From positions 4,836,001 to 4,900,000 of the forward strand of contig NZ_CP045118.1 in the NCBI RefSeq assembly GCF_009189165.1: a stretch of 64,000 nt of DNA. The letters are read 5' to 3'. A program made the position numbers and the translations under genes. Each line of letters opens with the position of its first letter. Positions within the stretch are counted from its first letter, which is position 1. This document shows positions 47,968 to 58,602 of this stretch, piece by piece. This stretch comes from Pseudomonas sp. SCB32. GTDB taxonomy: Bacteria; Pseudomonadota; Gammaproteobacteria; Pseudomonadales; Pseudomonadaceae. Below the pieces are notes generated by a model. That model was not told where the DNA came from. It searched no databases and saw nothing but the letters and a program-made list of their open reading frames with translations.

Positions 47968-49137
47968 ATGAATACCGCCGTCAACGTCAATGTCGTGCAC
48001 GAATCCGAAGCCCAGCGCCAGCACGCCCGGGTCAAGCTGCCCGCGCGCATCCGCTACATCGGTGCCAACCGTGAAGGCGTCGATGCCCGCCTGCTGGACA
48101 TCTCCGCCGGGGGCTTCGCCTTCACCGCCAACAGTGCGTCGCCCCAGGTGGGCGACCTGCACAAGGGCAAGCTGCTGTTCCAGATCGACAGCATCAGCTT
48201 CTCCCTGGAAGTGGACTTCCAGGTGCGCTCCTTCGACCCGGACAGCCGCCGCGTCGGCTGCGAGTTCCAGCACCTGAAGCCGCGCGAGATCGCCGCCCTG
48301 CGCTACCTGATCACCTCCTTCCTGGCCGGTGAAGTGATCAGCGTCGGCGACATGCTCAACACCCTGCAGCGCGAGAACTTCACCAAGGCCCGCAAGCACG
48401 GTATCGGCAGCGGCGGCATGGGCTTCTTCGGCCGCATGCGCGCAGTGACCCTGAGCACCGCGATCTTCGTGGTCGGCGTCGGCGCCTTCGCGGTGATCCT
48501 CAACCAGATCTACAACCTGTACTTCGTCACCCACGCCGATTCGGGCGTGGTCAACGTCGCCAACCAGCAGATCACCATGCCCCGCGAGGGAACCGTGGAG
48601 AGCCTGGTGGATGCCGGCGCCGAAGTGGCCAAGGGCGCACCGATCGCCACCTTCTCCGCCAACCTGCTGGACCTGCTCAAGGGCAACCTGACCGAAGAGC
48701 AGCTCAGCCCGAGCAACATCGAGAAGCTGTTCGGCCACCAGATGAAGGGCACCCTGACCAGTCCGTGCGACTGCCGCGTGGTCGAGCAGCGCGTGGCCAA
48801 CGGCCAGTTCGCCAACAAGGGCGACATCATCTTCACCCTGACCCCGCGCGACAGCACCGCCACCGTCGAAGCGCGCTTCCCCTACCGCAACGCCGCCGAG
48901 CTTTCCCCCGGCACCCCGGTGAACTTCCAGATCGCCGGTGACAGCGAAGTGCGCGCCGGCCGCATCGTCCGCACCGCCCCGGTGGACGGCGACCTGGCCT
49001 CGGAAATCCGCGTGCAGATCCAGCCCGACCAGCCGCTGGACAGCCAGCTCGCCGGCCGCCCGACCGAAGTCAGCATCGGCGGCCTGCCGGGTCGCACCCT
49101 GCTGAACAAGGCGATGGCCCTGGCCACCGCACGCTAA
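47968..49137 (+). CDS. alg44: c-di-GMP receptor / alginate copolymerase Alg44
   Basis: A 389-residue protein. The N-terminal PilZ domain has the full c-di-GMP motif: R17-x3-R21 (RQHAR) and D44-x-S-x2-G (DISAGG), the same positions as in P. aeruginosa. One transmembrane helix at about 160-180 is followed by a periplasmic HlyD-like arm. Binding of c-di-GMP is needed for polymerisation by Alg8. Confidence 0.96.
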   Translation: MNTAVNVNVVHESEAQRQHARVKLPARIRYIGANREGVDARLLDISAGGFAFTANSASPQVGDLHKGKLLFQIDSISFSLEVDFQVRSFDPDSRRVGCEFQHLKPREIAALRYLITSFLAGEVISVGDMLNTLQRENFTKARKHGIGSGGMGFFGRMRAVTLSTAIFVVGVGAFAVILNQIYNLYFVTHADSGVVNVANQQITMPREGTVESLVDAGAEVAKGAPIATFSANLLDLLKGNLTEEQLSPSNIEKLFGHQMKGTLTSPCDCRVVEQRVANGQFANKGDIIFTLTPRDSTATVEARFPYRNAAELSPGTPVNFQIAGDSEVRAGRIVRTAPVDGDLASEIRVQIQPDQPLDSQLAGRPTEVSIGGLPGRTLLNKAMALATAR

Positions 49138-49150
49138 GAGGACTCCCGCC

Positions 49151-50548
49151 ATGAATCGACCTGTCTCACGACTGGCCCCGCATCTGGCCCTGGCACTGGC
49201 CATCGCCGCAGCCGCGGGCTGCGCCGGCCTGCCCGACCAGCGTCTGGCCCAGGAGGCCCTGGAGCGTGGCGACATCGCCACCGCCCAGGCCAACTTCCAG
49301 AGCCTGGCCACCCTGGGCTACGCCGACGCACAGGTCGGTCTGGCCGACATGCAGGCCGCCACCGGCGATCCGGCCGAACAGGCGCGCGCCGAGAAGCTCT
49401 ACCGCGATGCGGCGGAAACCTCGCCGCGTGCCCGCGCCCGCCTGGGCAAGTGGCTGGCAGCCAAGCCCGGCGGCACCGACGCCGAGCACCGCGAAGCCGA
49501 GCAGTTGCTGACCCGCGCCTTCAACGAAGGCGAGGACAGCGCGCTGGTGCCGCTGATCGTCCTCTACCTGCAATACCCGCAGGCCTGGCCGAACGTGAAC
49601 CCGCAGCAGCGCATCGACCAGTGGCGCGAACAGGGCCTGCCGCAGGCGGACCTGGCGCAGATCATCCTCTACCGCACCCAGGGCACCTACAACCAGCACC
49701 TGGGCGAGGTCGAGCAGGTCTGCCAGCGCTGGCTGAACCGCATGGACGTGTGCTGGATGGAGCTGGCCACCGTGTACCAGATCCAGGGCAACGCGGATAA
49801 ACAGAAAGCCCATATCGAAGCGCTCAAGGCCGCCTGGAAAGCCGGCCGGGTGCCGTCCGAGCGCGTCGACTCGGTGGCCGGCGTACTGGCCGCCCCGAAC
49901 CTCGGCACGCCCGACCCGCAAGCCGCGCAGGCGCTGTTGACGGAAATCGCCCCGACCTACCCGGCGGGCTGGGTGAGCCTGGCCAAGCTGCAGTACGACA
50001 ACCCCGACCTGGGCGACCTGGACCAGATGCTCGACTACCTGAAGAAGGCCCAGGACGCCGCCCAACCCCGCGCCGAGCTGCTGCTCGGGCGCCTCTACTA
50101 CGACGGCAAATGGGCCCCGCAGGAGCCGCAGAAGGCCGAGCAGCACCTGCTCAAGGCCGCCGCCACCGAGCCCCAGGCGCACTACTACCTGGGCCAGATC
50201 TACCGCCGCGGCTACCTCGGCAAGGTCTACCCGCAGAAAGCCGTGGACCACCTGCTGATCGCCGCCCGCGCAGGACAGGCCAGCGCCGACATGGCCCTGG
50301 CGCAGCTGTATTCGCAGGGACGTGGCGTGCGGCCAAACCTGGTCAACGCCTTTGTCTTCGGCGAGCTCGCCAAGCGCCAGCAGGTCCCCACCGCCAGCGA
50401 CCTGATGGCGCAGCTCGAGCCGCAGATCCAACCGGCCGACCGCACCGCGGCCCAGCAGTTGCTCAAGCGCGAAGAACAAACGCGCGGCGCCAACTGGCAG
50501 GCCACCGTCAGCCTCCTGCAGAACAACCAGGAACAAGAAAACCTATGA
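49151..50548 (+). CDS. algK: Alginate export lipoprotein AlgK
   Basis: A 465-residue outer-membrane lipoprotein. The signal peptide ends in lipobox AAGC with C24 as the lipidated residue. The rest is TPR/Sel1-like helical repeats (for example [39 protein letters not shown]). It scaffolds the export complex and places AlgE. Its stop overlaps the algE ATG (ATGA). Confidence 0.95.
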   Translation: MNRPVSRLAPHLALALAIAAAAGCAGLPDQRLAQEALERGDIATAQANFQSLATLGYADAQVGLADMQAATGDPAEQARAEKLYRDAAETSPRARARLGKWLAAKPGGTDAEHREAEQLLTRAFNEGEDSALVPLIVLYLQYPQAWPNVNPQQRIDQWREQGLPQADLAQIILYRTQGTYNQHLGEVEQVCQRWLNRMDVCWMELATVYQIQGNADKQKAHIEALKAAWKAGRVPSERVDSVAGVLAAPNLGTPDPQAAQALLTEIAPTYPAGWVSLAKLQYDNPDLGDLDQMLDYLKKAQDAAQPRAELLLGRLYYDGKWAPQEPQKAEQHLLKAAATEPQAHYYLGQIYRRGYLGKVYPQKAVDHLLIAARAGQASADMALAQLYSQGRGVRPNLVNAFVFGELAKRQQVPTASDLMAQLEPQIQPADRTAAQQLLKREEQTRGANWQATVSLLQNNQEQENL

Positions 50549-52080
50549 AGCGCTTTGACCCGATGACCACCCCGCCGTTTGCTCTTATCGAAGGGATTCA
50601 ACCGCGCGTTCTGGCCTCTGCTGTTCGCCGCGCACGCCTGTTCCCCGCCATGCTCGGCGCCGGCCTGAGCCTCGCCGGCACCCTGTTCGGCAGCCTTGCC
50701 TATGCTGCCGATGAGCCGCCGAAGAACTTCGGCCTCGACGTCAAGGTCACGGCCGAATCCGAGGACGACCGCGACCTGGGCACCGCCCCAGGCGGCGACC
50801 TCAACGGTATCGGTCTCGACGTGCGCCCCTGGGCCCTCGGCCAATGGGGCGACTGGAGCGCTTTCGTGATGGGCCAGGCGGTCACCGCGACCGACACCAT
50901 CCAGACCGACACCCTGCAGTCCGACGAGGTCAACAACGACAGAAGCGGCAGCAACAACCAGCGCGAGCCGGACAACTCCTACCTGGCCCTGCGCGAGTTC
51001 TGGGTGGACTACGCAGGCCTCACCCAGTATCCCGGCGAGCACCTGCGCTTCGGTCGCCAGCGCCTGCGCGAAGAAAGCGGCATGTGGCAGGACACCAACA
51101 TCGAAGCCCTGAACTGGACCTTCGACACCACCCTGCTGCGGGCCCACCTGGGCGCCGCCCAGCGCTTCTCCGACTACCGCACCGACATCAGCGACCTGGC
51201 GCCGGCGGACAAGGACCGCAGCCACGTCTTCGGCGACATTTCCACGCAATGGATGCCCCACCACTGGGTCGGCCTGCGCCTGCACCACTCCGACGACAGC
51301 GGCAGCCTGCCGAACCCCGGCGAGACCGTCGACTCGCTGGACAAGCAAACCACTGGCGACCTCACCTGGGTGGGCGTCGAAGCCAACGGCGACGGTTACA
51401 ACTGGCACTCGCAGATGCCCGTCAACTACTGGGCCAGCGCCACCTGGCTGACCGGTAACCGCGACCGCCTGACCACCACCGCGGTGGACGGCGAGCGCAT
51501 CGCCACCGGCAAGCAGAGCGGCGACGTGAACGCCTACGGTGTCGACCTCGGCCTGCGCTGGAACATCGACGAGCAGTGGCGCGCCGGCGCGGCATACGCC
51601 CGTGGCAGTGGCGGCGGCAAGAACGGCGAGGACCAGTTCCAGCAGACCGGCCTGGAGAGCAACCGCTCCAACTTCACCGGCACCCGCGCCCGCGTGGCCC
51701 GCTTCGGTGAGGCCTTCCGTGGCGAACTCTCGAACCTCCAGGACGCCACCCTGTTCGGCTCCTGGCAGATGCGCGAGGACTACGACGCCAGCGTCGTGTA
51801 CCACAAGTTCTGGCGCGTCGACGGCAACTCGGACATTGGCAACAGCGGCATCAACGCGCCGCTGGTCAACGACTCCAAGGACCTGGGCCAGGAAGCCGAC
51901 CTGGTAGTGACCAAGTACTTCAAGCAAGGCCTGCTGCCGGCTTCGATGAGCCAGAGCATCGACGAGCCCTCGACGCTGGTGCGCTTCCGTGGCGGCGTGT
52001 TCAAGCCCGGCGACGCCTATGGCAGCCACGTGGACTCGACCATGCACCACGCCTTCATCGACGTCATCTGGCGCTTCTGA
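50545..52080 (+). CDS. algE: Outer-membrane alginate porin AlgE
   Basis: A 511-residue porin, about 20 residues longer than P. aeruginosa AlgE because of an N-terminal extension before the signal peptide (hydrophobic core about 35-54, cleavage near AYA-ADEPP). The barrel includes [28 protein letters not shown] strands and ends in WRF with the C-terminal Phe required for barrel assembly. It exports alginate. ATG 50545 overlaps algK; in-frame ATGs inside could give a shorter signal. Confidence 0.95.
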   Translation: MKRFDPMTTPPFALIEGIQPRVLASAVRRARLFPAMLGAGLSLAGTLFGSLAYAADEPPKNFGLDVKVTAESEDDRDLGTAPGGDLNGIGLDVRPWALGQWGDWSAFVMGQAVTATDTIQTDTLQSDEVNNDRSGSNNQREPDNSYLALREFWVDYAGLTQYPGEHLRFGRQRLREESGMWQDTNIEALNWTFDTTLLRAHLGAAQRFSDYRTDISDLAPADKDRSHVFGDISTQWMPHHWVGLRLHHSDDSGSLPNPGETVDSLDKQTTGDLTWVGVEANGDGYNWHSQMPVNYWASATWLTGNRDRLTTTAVDGERIATGKQSGDVNAYGVDLGLRWNIDEQWRAGAAYARGSGGGKNGEDQFQQTGLESNRSNFTGTRARVARFGEAFRGELSNLQDATLFGSWQMREDYDASVVYHKFWRVDGNSDIGNSGINAPLVNDSKDLGQEADLVVTKYFKQGLLPASMSQSIDEPSTLVRFRGGVFKPGDAYGSHVDSTMHHAFIDVIWRF

Positions 52081-52106
52081 GGACTCAGGCGATGGGTGGT
52101 TTGAAT

Positions 52107-52258
52107 CTGGGTCCCCGCGCTCGCGGGGAAGACGAAAAGCGCGACGGCAGCCTGGCCGACTCGCGCACCCGCGCGGGCGGAAATTGCGCGAAGGCTGGCA
52201 TGACGAGCATGCACGGCAGCGCACCACTCTCGCGTCTCTCCCGCGAACGCGGGAGCCC
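52107..52258. repeat. Palindromic repeat pair between algE and algG
   Basis: Inverted units CTGGGTCCCCGCG-CTCGCGGGGAAGACG and CTCCCGCGAACGCGGGAGCCCAG lie at the ends of a 150-bp insert in the operon, the same family as 14861-14940. Confidence 0.75.
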
Positions 52259-52295
52259 AGCGAACCGCCCAGGCGCCCGCAAGGAGACAACGGCC

Positions 52296-53978
52296 ATGAA
52301 CCGCCATCCGATACACGCCCTGCCGCTGACCGCGCTACTGCTCGGCGGCCTGTTCAGCGCCGGCGCACCGGTCTGGGCCGCGCAGCCCGCGGCCAAGGCC
52401 GAAGCCAGCGCCAGGACGGCAGCTGCCGCCCCCCATAACGCAAAGGACAGCGCAAAGGGCGAAGGCACCGAAAAGGCACCCGACCGGCAACCGGGCGGCG
52501 AACCCGGGCACACCCAGACGCTGAAGGAATCCGGCAACTACACCGTGACCGCCGCGCCCAGCGAGCCGCTGCAGCTGGACCCGCCGAAACTGCCTGACCT
52601 CTCCGGCTACACCGCCGAAGCGGTGCAGCAGAAGATCGACCGCAGCAAGCATGGCAAGGCCGTGGTGCAGCGCATGGTCCAGCAGATGCCGCTGAAGGAA
52701 TTCACCGGCGGCAAGAACCGCCTCGCCGAGTGGGTGAAGCGCCAGCGCCAGATGCCCCAGGCCATCTTCATCGAGGGCGGTTATGTCGACCTGGCCGAAC
52801 TCGCCAGCAAGCTGCCGAAGACCGCACTGGAAGAGGTCGAACCGGGCATCTACGTCGCCCGCCTGCCCATCGTGGTCAGCCAGGGCGCGACGCTGGAGAT
52901 CGACGGCAAGGTCAAGGAGCTGCGCCTGTCCCAGGATCGCGGTTCGTTCCTGGTCAACGACGGCAAGCTGTTCGTGCGCGACTCCAAGGTCACCGCCTGG
53001 AACGAAGCGAAGAATGAGCCGGCCTGGTTCAAGTCCCCGAATGAATTCCGTCCCTTCCTGATCTCCTGGGGCGGCGCCGAGGCCTACCTGGTGAACAGCA
53101 CCTTCACCAGTTTCGGCTACAACGCCTCGAAGGCCTACGGCATCTCCATCTCCCAGTACAGCCCGGGCATGGACAAGACCATGCGGCGCCCGCGCCCCAA
53201 GGGCTGGGTGATCGGCTCGACCTTCGTCGACTCCTGGTATGGCTTCTACTGCTACGAGGCTGACGACCTCGTGGTGCGCGGCAACACCTACCGCGACAAC
53301 ATCATCTACGGCATCGACCCCCACGACCGCTCGCGCCGCCTGATCATCGCCGAGAACGAGGTCCATGGGACCAAAAAGAAGCACGGCATCATCGTCTCGC
53401 GTGAGGTGAACGACAGCTGGATCTTCCACAACAAGACCTACGACAACCACCTCTCCGGGATCGTCCTGGACCGTAACTCCGAGCGCAACCTGGTGGCCTA
53501 CAACGAGGTGTACCGCAACCACTCCGACGGCATCACCCTCTACGAGTCGGGCGATAACCTCATCTACGGCAACCAGGTGCTGGCCAACCTGCGCCACGGC
53601 ATCCGCATCCGTAACAGCGTGAACATCCGCCTGTACGAGAACCTTGCGGCCGGCAACCAGCTGATGGGCGTGTACGGCCACATCAAGGACCTCTCCGACA
53701 CCGACCGCAACATCGACCTCGACCCCTTCGACACCAAGGTCTCGCTGATCGTGGTTGGCGGCAAGCTGGCGGGCAACGGCTCGGGCCCCTTGTCGGTGGA
53801 CTCGCCGCTGTCGCTTGAGCTCTACAAGGTGAACATGCTCGGCCCGACCAAATCTTCCGGCATCTCCTTCAACGGCGTGCTGGGCGAGAAACAGGAACAG
53901 ATCTTCGACCTGCTGGTACGCCAGCAACGCGCCGTGCTGCTCGACCCCGTGCAAAGCCAGGCCGAACTGCAGAACTGA
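52296..53978 (+). CDS. algG: Poly(mannuronate) C-5-epimerase AlgG
   Basis: A 560-residue periplasmic right-handed beta-helix. A signal peptide (about 1-28) precedes an Ala/Lys-rich linker, longer than in P. aeruginosa, so the protein is about 17 residues longer. The catalytic motif DPHD is at 341-344 with His343 as the base, amid carbohydrate-binding/sugar-hydrolase repeats. It converts some mannuronate to guluronate in the polymer and forms part of the export scaffold. Confidence 0.95.
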   Translation: MNRHPIHALPLTALLLGGLFSAGAPVWAAQPAAKAEASARTAAAAPHNAKDSAKGEGTEKAPDRQPGGEPGHTQTLKESGNYTVTAAPSEPLQLDPPKLPDLSGYTAEAVQQKIDRSKHGKAVVQRMVQQMPLKEFTGGKNRLAEWVKRQRQMPQAIFIEGGYVDLAELASKLPKTALEEVEPGIYVARLPIVVSQGATLEIDGKVKELRLSQDRGSFLVNDGKLFVRDSKVTAWNEAKNEPAWFKSPNEFRPFLISWGGAEAYLVNSTFTSFGYNASKAYGISISQYSPGMDKTMRRPRPKGWVIGSTFVDSWYGFYCYEADDLVVRGNTYRDNIIYGIDPHDRSRRLIIAENEVHGTKKKHGIIVSREVNDSWIFHNKTYDNHLSGIVLDRNSERNLVAYNEVYRNHSDGITLYESGDNLIYGNQVLANLRHGIRIRNSVNIRLYENLAAGNQLMGVYGHIKDLSDTDRNIDLDPFDTKVSLIVVGGKLAGNGSGPLSVDSPLSLELYKVNMLGPTKSSGISFNGVLGEKQEQIFDLLVRQQRAVLLDPVQSQAELQN

Positions 53979-53991
53979 GGACCGACCGACC

Positions 53992-55410
53992 ATGAAACGT
54001 ATGACATCCAACTTGCTGCGCCTGTCGGGCCTCACCGCCGGCCTGCTGCTCGCCCACCAGGCCCTGGCCGCCGACGCCGCGGCGCCGACCTACACCGCCC
54101 AGCCGACCGCTGCGCTGTGCCCGAACGCCGCCAACGACGCGGCCTACAACACCAAGTACCTGGGCTTCTTCACGCACCTGGTGCCGGCCCAGGAAGACTG
54201 GCTGTTCCGTACCACCTACGACCTGCGTACCGACTTCGGCACCAGTGCCGAGGGCTGGCGCGAACTCAAGCAGCTGCGCGATGAACTCAAGCGCAAGGGC
54301 ATTGACCTGGTGGTGGTCTACCAGCCCACCCGTGGCCTGGTGAACCGCGAGAAGCTCAACCCGCAGGAGAAGGCCAGCTTCAACTACGAACTGGCGAAGA
54401 AGAACTACCTGGCGACCATCGCCCAGTTCCGCAAGGCCGGCATCTACACCCCGGACTTCTCCCCGCTGTTCGACGAGAAGCAGGAACACCCCTACTACTT
54501 CAAGGGCGACCACCACTGGACGCCTTACGGCGCCATGCGCAGCGCGAAGATCGTCGCCGAAACGCTGAAGGAAATCCCGGCGTACAAGGACGTGCCGAAG
54601 CAGGAATTCGAAAGCAAGCGCGTGGGCCTGCTGTCCAAGCTCGGCACCTTCCACAAGGCCGCCGCCCAGCTGTGCGGCAGTGGCTACGCACCACAGTACG
54701 TCGATCGCTTCGAGACCGAGCCGGTGGGCGACTCCGGCGGCGGCGACCTGTTCGGCGAAGGCGGCAACGCCCAGGTCGCCCTGGTCGGCACCTCCAACAG
54801 CGGCCCGGCCTACAACTTCGCCGGTTTCCTGGAGGAGTACGCCAAGGTCGACATCCTCAACAACGCGGTCTCCGGCGGTGGCTTCGACAGCTCCATGCTG
54901 GCCTACATGACCAGCCAGGAATTCCACGACAAGCCGCCGAAGATCCTCATCTGGGAATTCGCCACCCACTACGACATGGCGCTGAAGAGCTTCTACCGCC
55001 AGGCCATGCCGCTGGTGGACAACGGCTGCGCCGGCGGCACGCCTGCGCTCTCCCGCAAGGTCAAGCTGCACGCGGGCAGCAACGAGGTGCTGGTCAACAG
55101 CGGCGCCCTGCCGATCCGCTCGGGCAGCTACACCGCCGACGTCACCTACAGCGACCCCGGCGTGCACGAGCTCAAGAACACCGTCTGGTACATGAACGGT
55201 CGCCGCGAGCAGTTGAAGATCGAACAGGCCAAGTCCGTGGACACCGGCGGCCGCTACGTCTTCGAACTGCGCAACGACGAAGACTGGTCGAACCAGCAGT
55301 TCCTCTCCCTGGAGATTGAGGCGCCGGATGACATGCCGGCGGGCCTGGAGGTCGAGGCCAAGCTCTGTCAGACCCCCAAAGCGAAGTCGGCCGATATGGC
55401 CGCCAACTAG
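53992..55410 (+). CDS. algX: Alginate O-acetyltransferase AlgX
   Basis: A 472-residue periplasmic protein. Signal peptide (cleavage near ALA-ADAA), an SGNH-like acetyltransferase domain with D173/H175 in GDHHW and Ser in GTSNS (266-270), then a C-terminal carbohydrate-binding module. It performs the last step of O-acetylation of mannuronate and links to the export complex. Confidence 0.95.
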   Translation: MKRMTSNLLRLSGLTAGLLLAHQALAADAAAPTYTAQPTAALCPNAANDAAYNTKYLGFFTHLVPAQEDWLFRTTYDLRTDFGTSAEGWRELKQLRDELKRKGIDLVVVYQPTRGLVNREKLNPQEKASFNYELAKKNYLATIAQFRKAGIYTPDFSPLFDEKQEHPYYFKGDHHWTPYGAMRSAKIVAETLKEIPAYKDVPKQEFESKRVGLLSKLGTFHKAAAQLCGSGYAPQYVDRFETEPVGDSGGGDLFGEGGNAQVALVGTSNSGPAYNFAGFLEEYAKVDILNNAVSGGGFDSSMLAYMTSQEFHDKPPKILIWEFATHYDMALKSFYRQAMPLVDNGCAGGTPALSRKVKLHAGSNEVLVNSGALPIRSGSYTADVTYSDPGVHELKNTVWYMNGRREQLKIEQAKSVDTGGRYVFELRNDEDWSNQQFLSLEIEAPDDMPAGLEVEAKLCQTPKAKSADMAAN

Positions 55411-55430
55411 AGAGAGCGGGGACGAACGCC

Positions 55431-56561
55431 ATGCCCAGCCTACGTAATATCAAGACCCCCATCGTTGCCCGCGTCGGCCTGACCGTCGCCGTGGTCGGCG
55501 CACTGTTCGGTGGCCAGGTGACCCACGCGGCCGACCTGGTACCGCCACCGGGCTACTTCTCCGCCGTCGGTGAAAAAGGCAGCAAGAAGGATTCGGACAG
55601 CTGTCCGGCCATCCCCACGCCCTACACCGGCAGCCTGCAGTTCACCAGCAAGTACGAGGGCTCGGACTCGTCGCGCTCGACGCTCAACGTCGACGCCGAA
55701 AAGAAATTCCGCGCCCAGATCAAGGACATCACCGAGATGGAGCGCGGCACCGCCAAGCTCATCACCCAGTACATGCGCAGCGGCAACAAGGGTGACCTGG
55801 ACTGCGCGATGAACTGGCTGGAAGCCTGGGCCCAGGCCGGTGCGCTGGAGAGCACCGACTTCAACCACACCGGCAAGTCCATGCGCAAATGGGCGCTGGG
55901 CAGCATGTCGTCCTCCTACATGCGCCTGAAGTTCTCCAGCAGCCGTCCGCTGGCGGCCTACCCGGAGCAGGCGAAGACCATCGAGAGCTGGTTCAGCACA
56001 CTGGGCAGCCAGGTGGTGCGCGACTGGAGCGACCTGCCGCTCAAGCAGATCAATAACCACTCCTACTGGGCCGCCTGGTCGGTGATGTCCACCGCCGTGG
56101 TGACCGACCGCCGCGACCTGTTCGACTGGTCGGTGCAGGAGTTCAAGCTGGCCGCCAACCAGGTGGACGATGACGGCTACCTGCCCAACGAGCTCAAGCG
56201 CCGCCAGCGCGCCCTGTCCTACCACAACTACGCGCTGACACCGCTGGCCATGATCGCCGCCTTCGCCCAGGTGAACGGCGTCGACCTGCGCCAGGAAAAC
56301 CACGGCGCCCTGCAGCGCCTGGCCGACCGCGTGATGAAAGGCGTGGATGACCAGGAAGCCTTCGACCAGAAGGCCGGCGACAACCAGGACATGGACGACC
56401 TGAAGGACAACAGCAAGTTCGCCTGGCTGGAACCCTACTGCGCGCTCTACAGCTGCGCGCCCAAGACCCAGGACTGGAAGAAGAAGATGGAGCCGTTCAA
56501 CAGCTTCCGCCTGGGGGGTGAAGTGACCAAGGTTTTCAACCGACAGGGGGCGGGGAGCTGA
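55431..56561 (+). CDS. algL: Alginate lyase AlgL
   Basis: A 376-residue periplasmic polysaccharide lyase (PL5). Signal peptide (cleavage near THA-ADLV), conserved NNHSYW at 208-213 with catalytic His210, and WLEPYC near the end. It degrades alginate that misses the export channel. Full-length with a normal active site. Confidence 0.95.
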   Translation: MPSLRNIKTPIVARVGLTVAVVGALFGGQVTHAADLVPPPGYFSAVGEKGSKKDSDSCPAIPTPYTGSLQFTSKYEGSDSSRSTLNVDAEKKFRAQIKDITEMERGTAKLITQYMRSGNKGDLDCAMNWLEAWAQAGALESTDFNHTGKSMRKWALGSMSSSYMRLKFSSSRPLAAYPEQAKTIESWFSTLGSQVVRDWSDLPLKQINNHSYWAAWSVMSTAVVTDRRDLFDWSVQEFKLAANQVDDDGYLPNELKRRQRALSYHNYALTPLAMIAAFAQVNGVDLRQENHGALQRLADRVMKGVDDQEAFDQKAGDNQDMDDLKDNSKFAWLEPYCALYSCAPKTQDWKKKMEPFNSFRLGGEVTKVFNRQGAGS

Positions 56562-56662
56562 AGCAGCGACCCACCCCGCCCTCTCCGTGAAAACGAGAGG
56601 TTCGATGCAGCACCAGGGGAGAGCGAGGCGGGTTTGAGAGCCCCCTCACCCTTCCTCTCTCC

Positions 56663-56747
56663 CGTAGGGCGCATAACCGCTTGCGGTTATCCGCCTTGCC
56701 ACGGGCTCGGAACCACGGCGGATAACGCTTCGCGTTATTCGCCCTAC
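56663..56747. repeat. REP-like pair in the algL-algI gap
   Basis: The 489-bp algL-algI gap holds no gene. Facing units CGTAGGGCGCATAACCGC/GCGGTTATCCGCC and GGCGGATAACGC/GCGTTATTCGCCCTAC lie in its first half, followed by GC-rich palindromic fragments and the hairpin at 56971. The gap is unusual inside an alginate operon. Confidence 0.75.
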
Positions 56748-56970
56748 AAGAGCTCGCCCCTAGGGAGTGGGGATAGTCCGAGCGATCGGACAGCAGCAAA
56801 CCTCCCGGCGGGTACGAGCACACCCGCCGTAAGGGATACCCCCTCTCCCTCCGGGAGTGGGCTGGGGTGAGGGCAAGCCCCGCTCCGAAGCAACACCCCC
56901 GACCCACGCAAAAAAGACGCGGGCGGGCGCAAGAAATTAAGCAACACCAGGGGAGGAATGGCGGGTTGTC

Positions 56971-57012
56971 CCGGCCTTTCCTCTGGGCATCGAAAGATGC
57001 CGGAAAGGCTGG
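56971..57012 (+). promoter_or_regulatory. Long hairpin with GAAA tetraloop just before algI
   Basis: Outer stem CCGGCCTTTCC (56971-56981) pairs with GGAAAGGCTGG (57002-57012, one G-U); the inner stem GGCATC-GAAA-GATGCC closes with a GNRA tetraloop. It ends 38 nt before the algI ATG. There is no T-tract, so it is not a terminator; it may be an RNA stability or processing element. Confidence 0.5.
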
Positions 57013-57050
57013 AGCGACCTTAGGTTTTAAGCTCCAGAGAGAGACGCGGA

Positions 57051-58589
57051 ATGGTCTTTTCTTCCAACGTGTTCCTGTTCCTGTTCCTACCGGTCTTCCT
57101 CGGCCTGTACTACCTGAGCGGGAACCGCTACCGCAACCTGCTGTTGCTGGTAGCCAGCTACGTCTTCTACGCATGGTGGCGTGTGGACTTCCTGGCGCTG
57201 TTCGCCGGCGTGACGCTGTTCAACTACTGGATCGGCCTGCGCATCGGCGCCGCCGGCGTGCGCACCCTGGCTGCGCGGCGCTGGCTGATCCTCGGCGTGG
57301 TGGTCGACCTCTGCGTGCTGGGCTACTTCAAGTACGCCAACTTCGGCGTCGACAGCCTCAACCAGATCATCACCTCGATGGGCATGCAGCCCTTCGTGCT
57401 GACGCACATCCTGCTGCCCATCGGCATCAGCTTCTACACCTTCGAATCGATCAGCTACATCATCGACGTGTACCGCGGCGACACCCCGGCCACGCACAAC
57501 CTGATCGACTTCGCAGCCTTCGTGGCGATCTTCCCGCACCTGATCGCCGGCCCCGTGCTGCGCTTCAAGGACCTGGTGGACCAGTTCAACCACCGCACCC
57601 ACAGCGTCGACAAGTTCGCCGAAGGCTGCACCCGCTTCATGCAGGGCTTCGTCAAGAAGGTATTCATCGCCGACACCCTGGCGGCGCTGGCCGACCACTG
57701 CTTCGCCCTGCAGGCCCCGACCACGGGCGACGCCTGGCTCGGCGCCATGGCCTACACCGCGCAGCTGTACTTCGACTTCTCCGGCTACAGCGACATGGCC
57801 ATCGGCCTGGGCCTGATGATGGGCTTCCGCTTCATGGAGAACTTCAACCAGCCCTACATCAGCCAGTCCATCACCGAGTTCTGGCGGCGCTGGCACATCA
57901 GCCTGTCCACCTGGCTGCGCGACTACCTGTACATCAGCCTGGGCGGCAACCGCGGCACCACCCTCCAGACCTACCGCAACCTGGTGCTCACCATGCTGCT
58001 GGGCGGCCTGTGGCATGGCGCCAACGTCACCTACATCATCTGGGGCTCCTGGCACGGCGTGTGGCTGGCCATCGAGCGCGCCCTGGGCGTGAACGCCGCG
58101 CCGCGCGTGCTCAATCCGCTGAAGTGGGTGTTCACCTTCCTGCTGGTGATCGTCGGCTGGGTCATCTTCCGCGCCGAGAACCTGCACGTGGCCTGGCGCA
58201 TGTACGAGGCCATGTTCAGCTTCGGCGACTGGAAGCTCTCCGAGCTGAACCGCGCCAGCCTCACCGGCCTGCAGGTCGGCACCCTGGTCATCGCCTACCT
58301 CGTGCTCGCCTTCTTCGGCCTGCGCCAGTTCTACAACCAGCCGCTGCAGAGCAAGGCGCCCAAGGCCGCCGCAAAAACCGAGCGGGCCGAGCCCGGCAGC
58401 GCGACCGGCACGCAGCCGCACAACCCGGCCGCCATCGACTATTCGCCCAGCGCCGCCGTCTACCCGCAGCACTGGACGACCCAGCTGCCAGTACTGGCCA
58501 CCCGTGTCGCCCTGCTCCTGCTGTTCGCCGCCTCGGTGCTCAAGCTCTCGGCGCAGAGCTACTCGCCGTTCCTCTACTTCCAGTTCTGA
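57051..58589 (+). CDS. algI: Alginate O-acetylation membrane protein AlgI (MBOAT)
   Basis: A 512-residue multi-pass MBOAT acyltransferase with the catalytic His322 in GGLWHGAN, the same number as in P. aeruginosa. Other conserved parts: FFPHLIAGPVLR-type loop and FWRRWHISLSTWLRDYLY. It moves the acetyl group across the inner membrane to AlgJ/AlgX. SD GAGAG before ATG 57051. Confidence 0.95.
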   Translation: MVFSSNVFLFLFLPVFLGLYYLSGNRYRNLLLLVASYVFYAWWRVDFLALFAGVTLFNYWIGLRIGAAGVRTLAARRWLILGVVVDLCVLGYFKYANFGVDSLNQIITSMGMQPFVLTHILLPIGISFYTFESISYIIDVYRGDTPATHNLIDFAAFVAIFPHLIAGPVLRFKDLVDQFNHRTHSVDKFAEGCTRFMQGFVKKVFIADTLAALADHCFALQAPTTGDAWLGAMAYTAQLYFDFSGYSDMAIGLGLMMGFRFMENFNQPYISQSITEFWRRWHISLSTWLRDYLYISLGGNRGTTLQTYRNLVLTMLLGGLWHGANVTYIIWGSWHGVWLAIERALGVNAAPRVLNPLKWVFTFLLVIVGWVIFRAENLHVAWRMYEAMFSFGDWKLSELNRASLTGLQVGTLVIAYLVLAFFGLRQFYNQPLQSKAPKAAAKTERAEPGSATGTQPHNPAAIDYSPSAAVYPQHWTTQLPVLATRVALLLLFAASVLKLSAQSYSPFLYFQF

Positions 58590-58602
58590 GCGAGGCCGGA
58601 TC

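Noticed and set aside
50227..52290. A 687-codon minus-strand frame opposite algE
   Set aside because: The plus strand carries an unmistakable AlgE; the antisense product has low-complexity composition.
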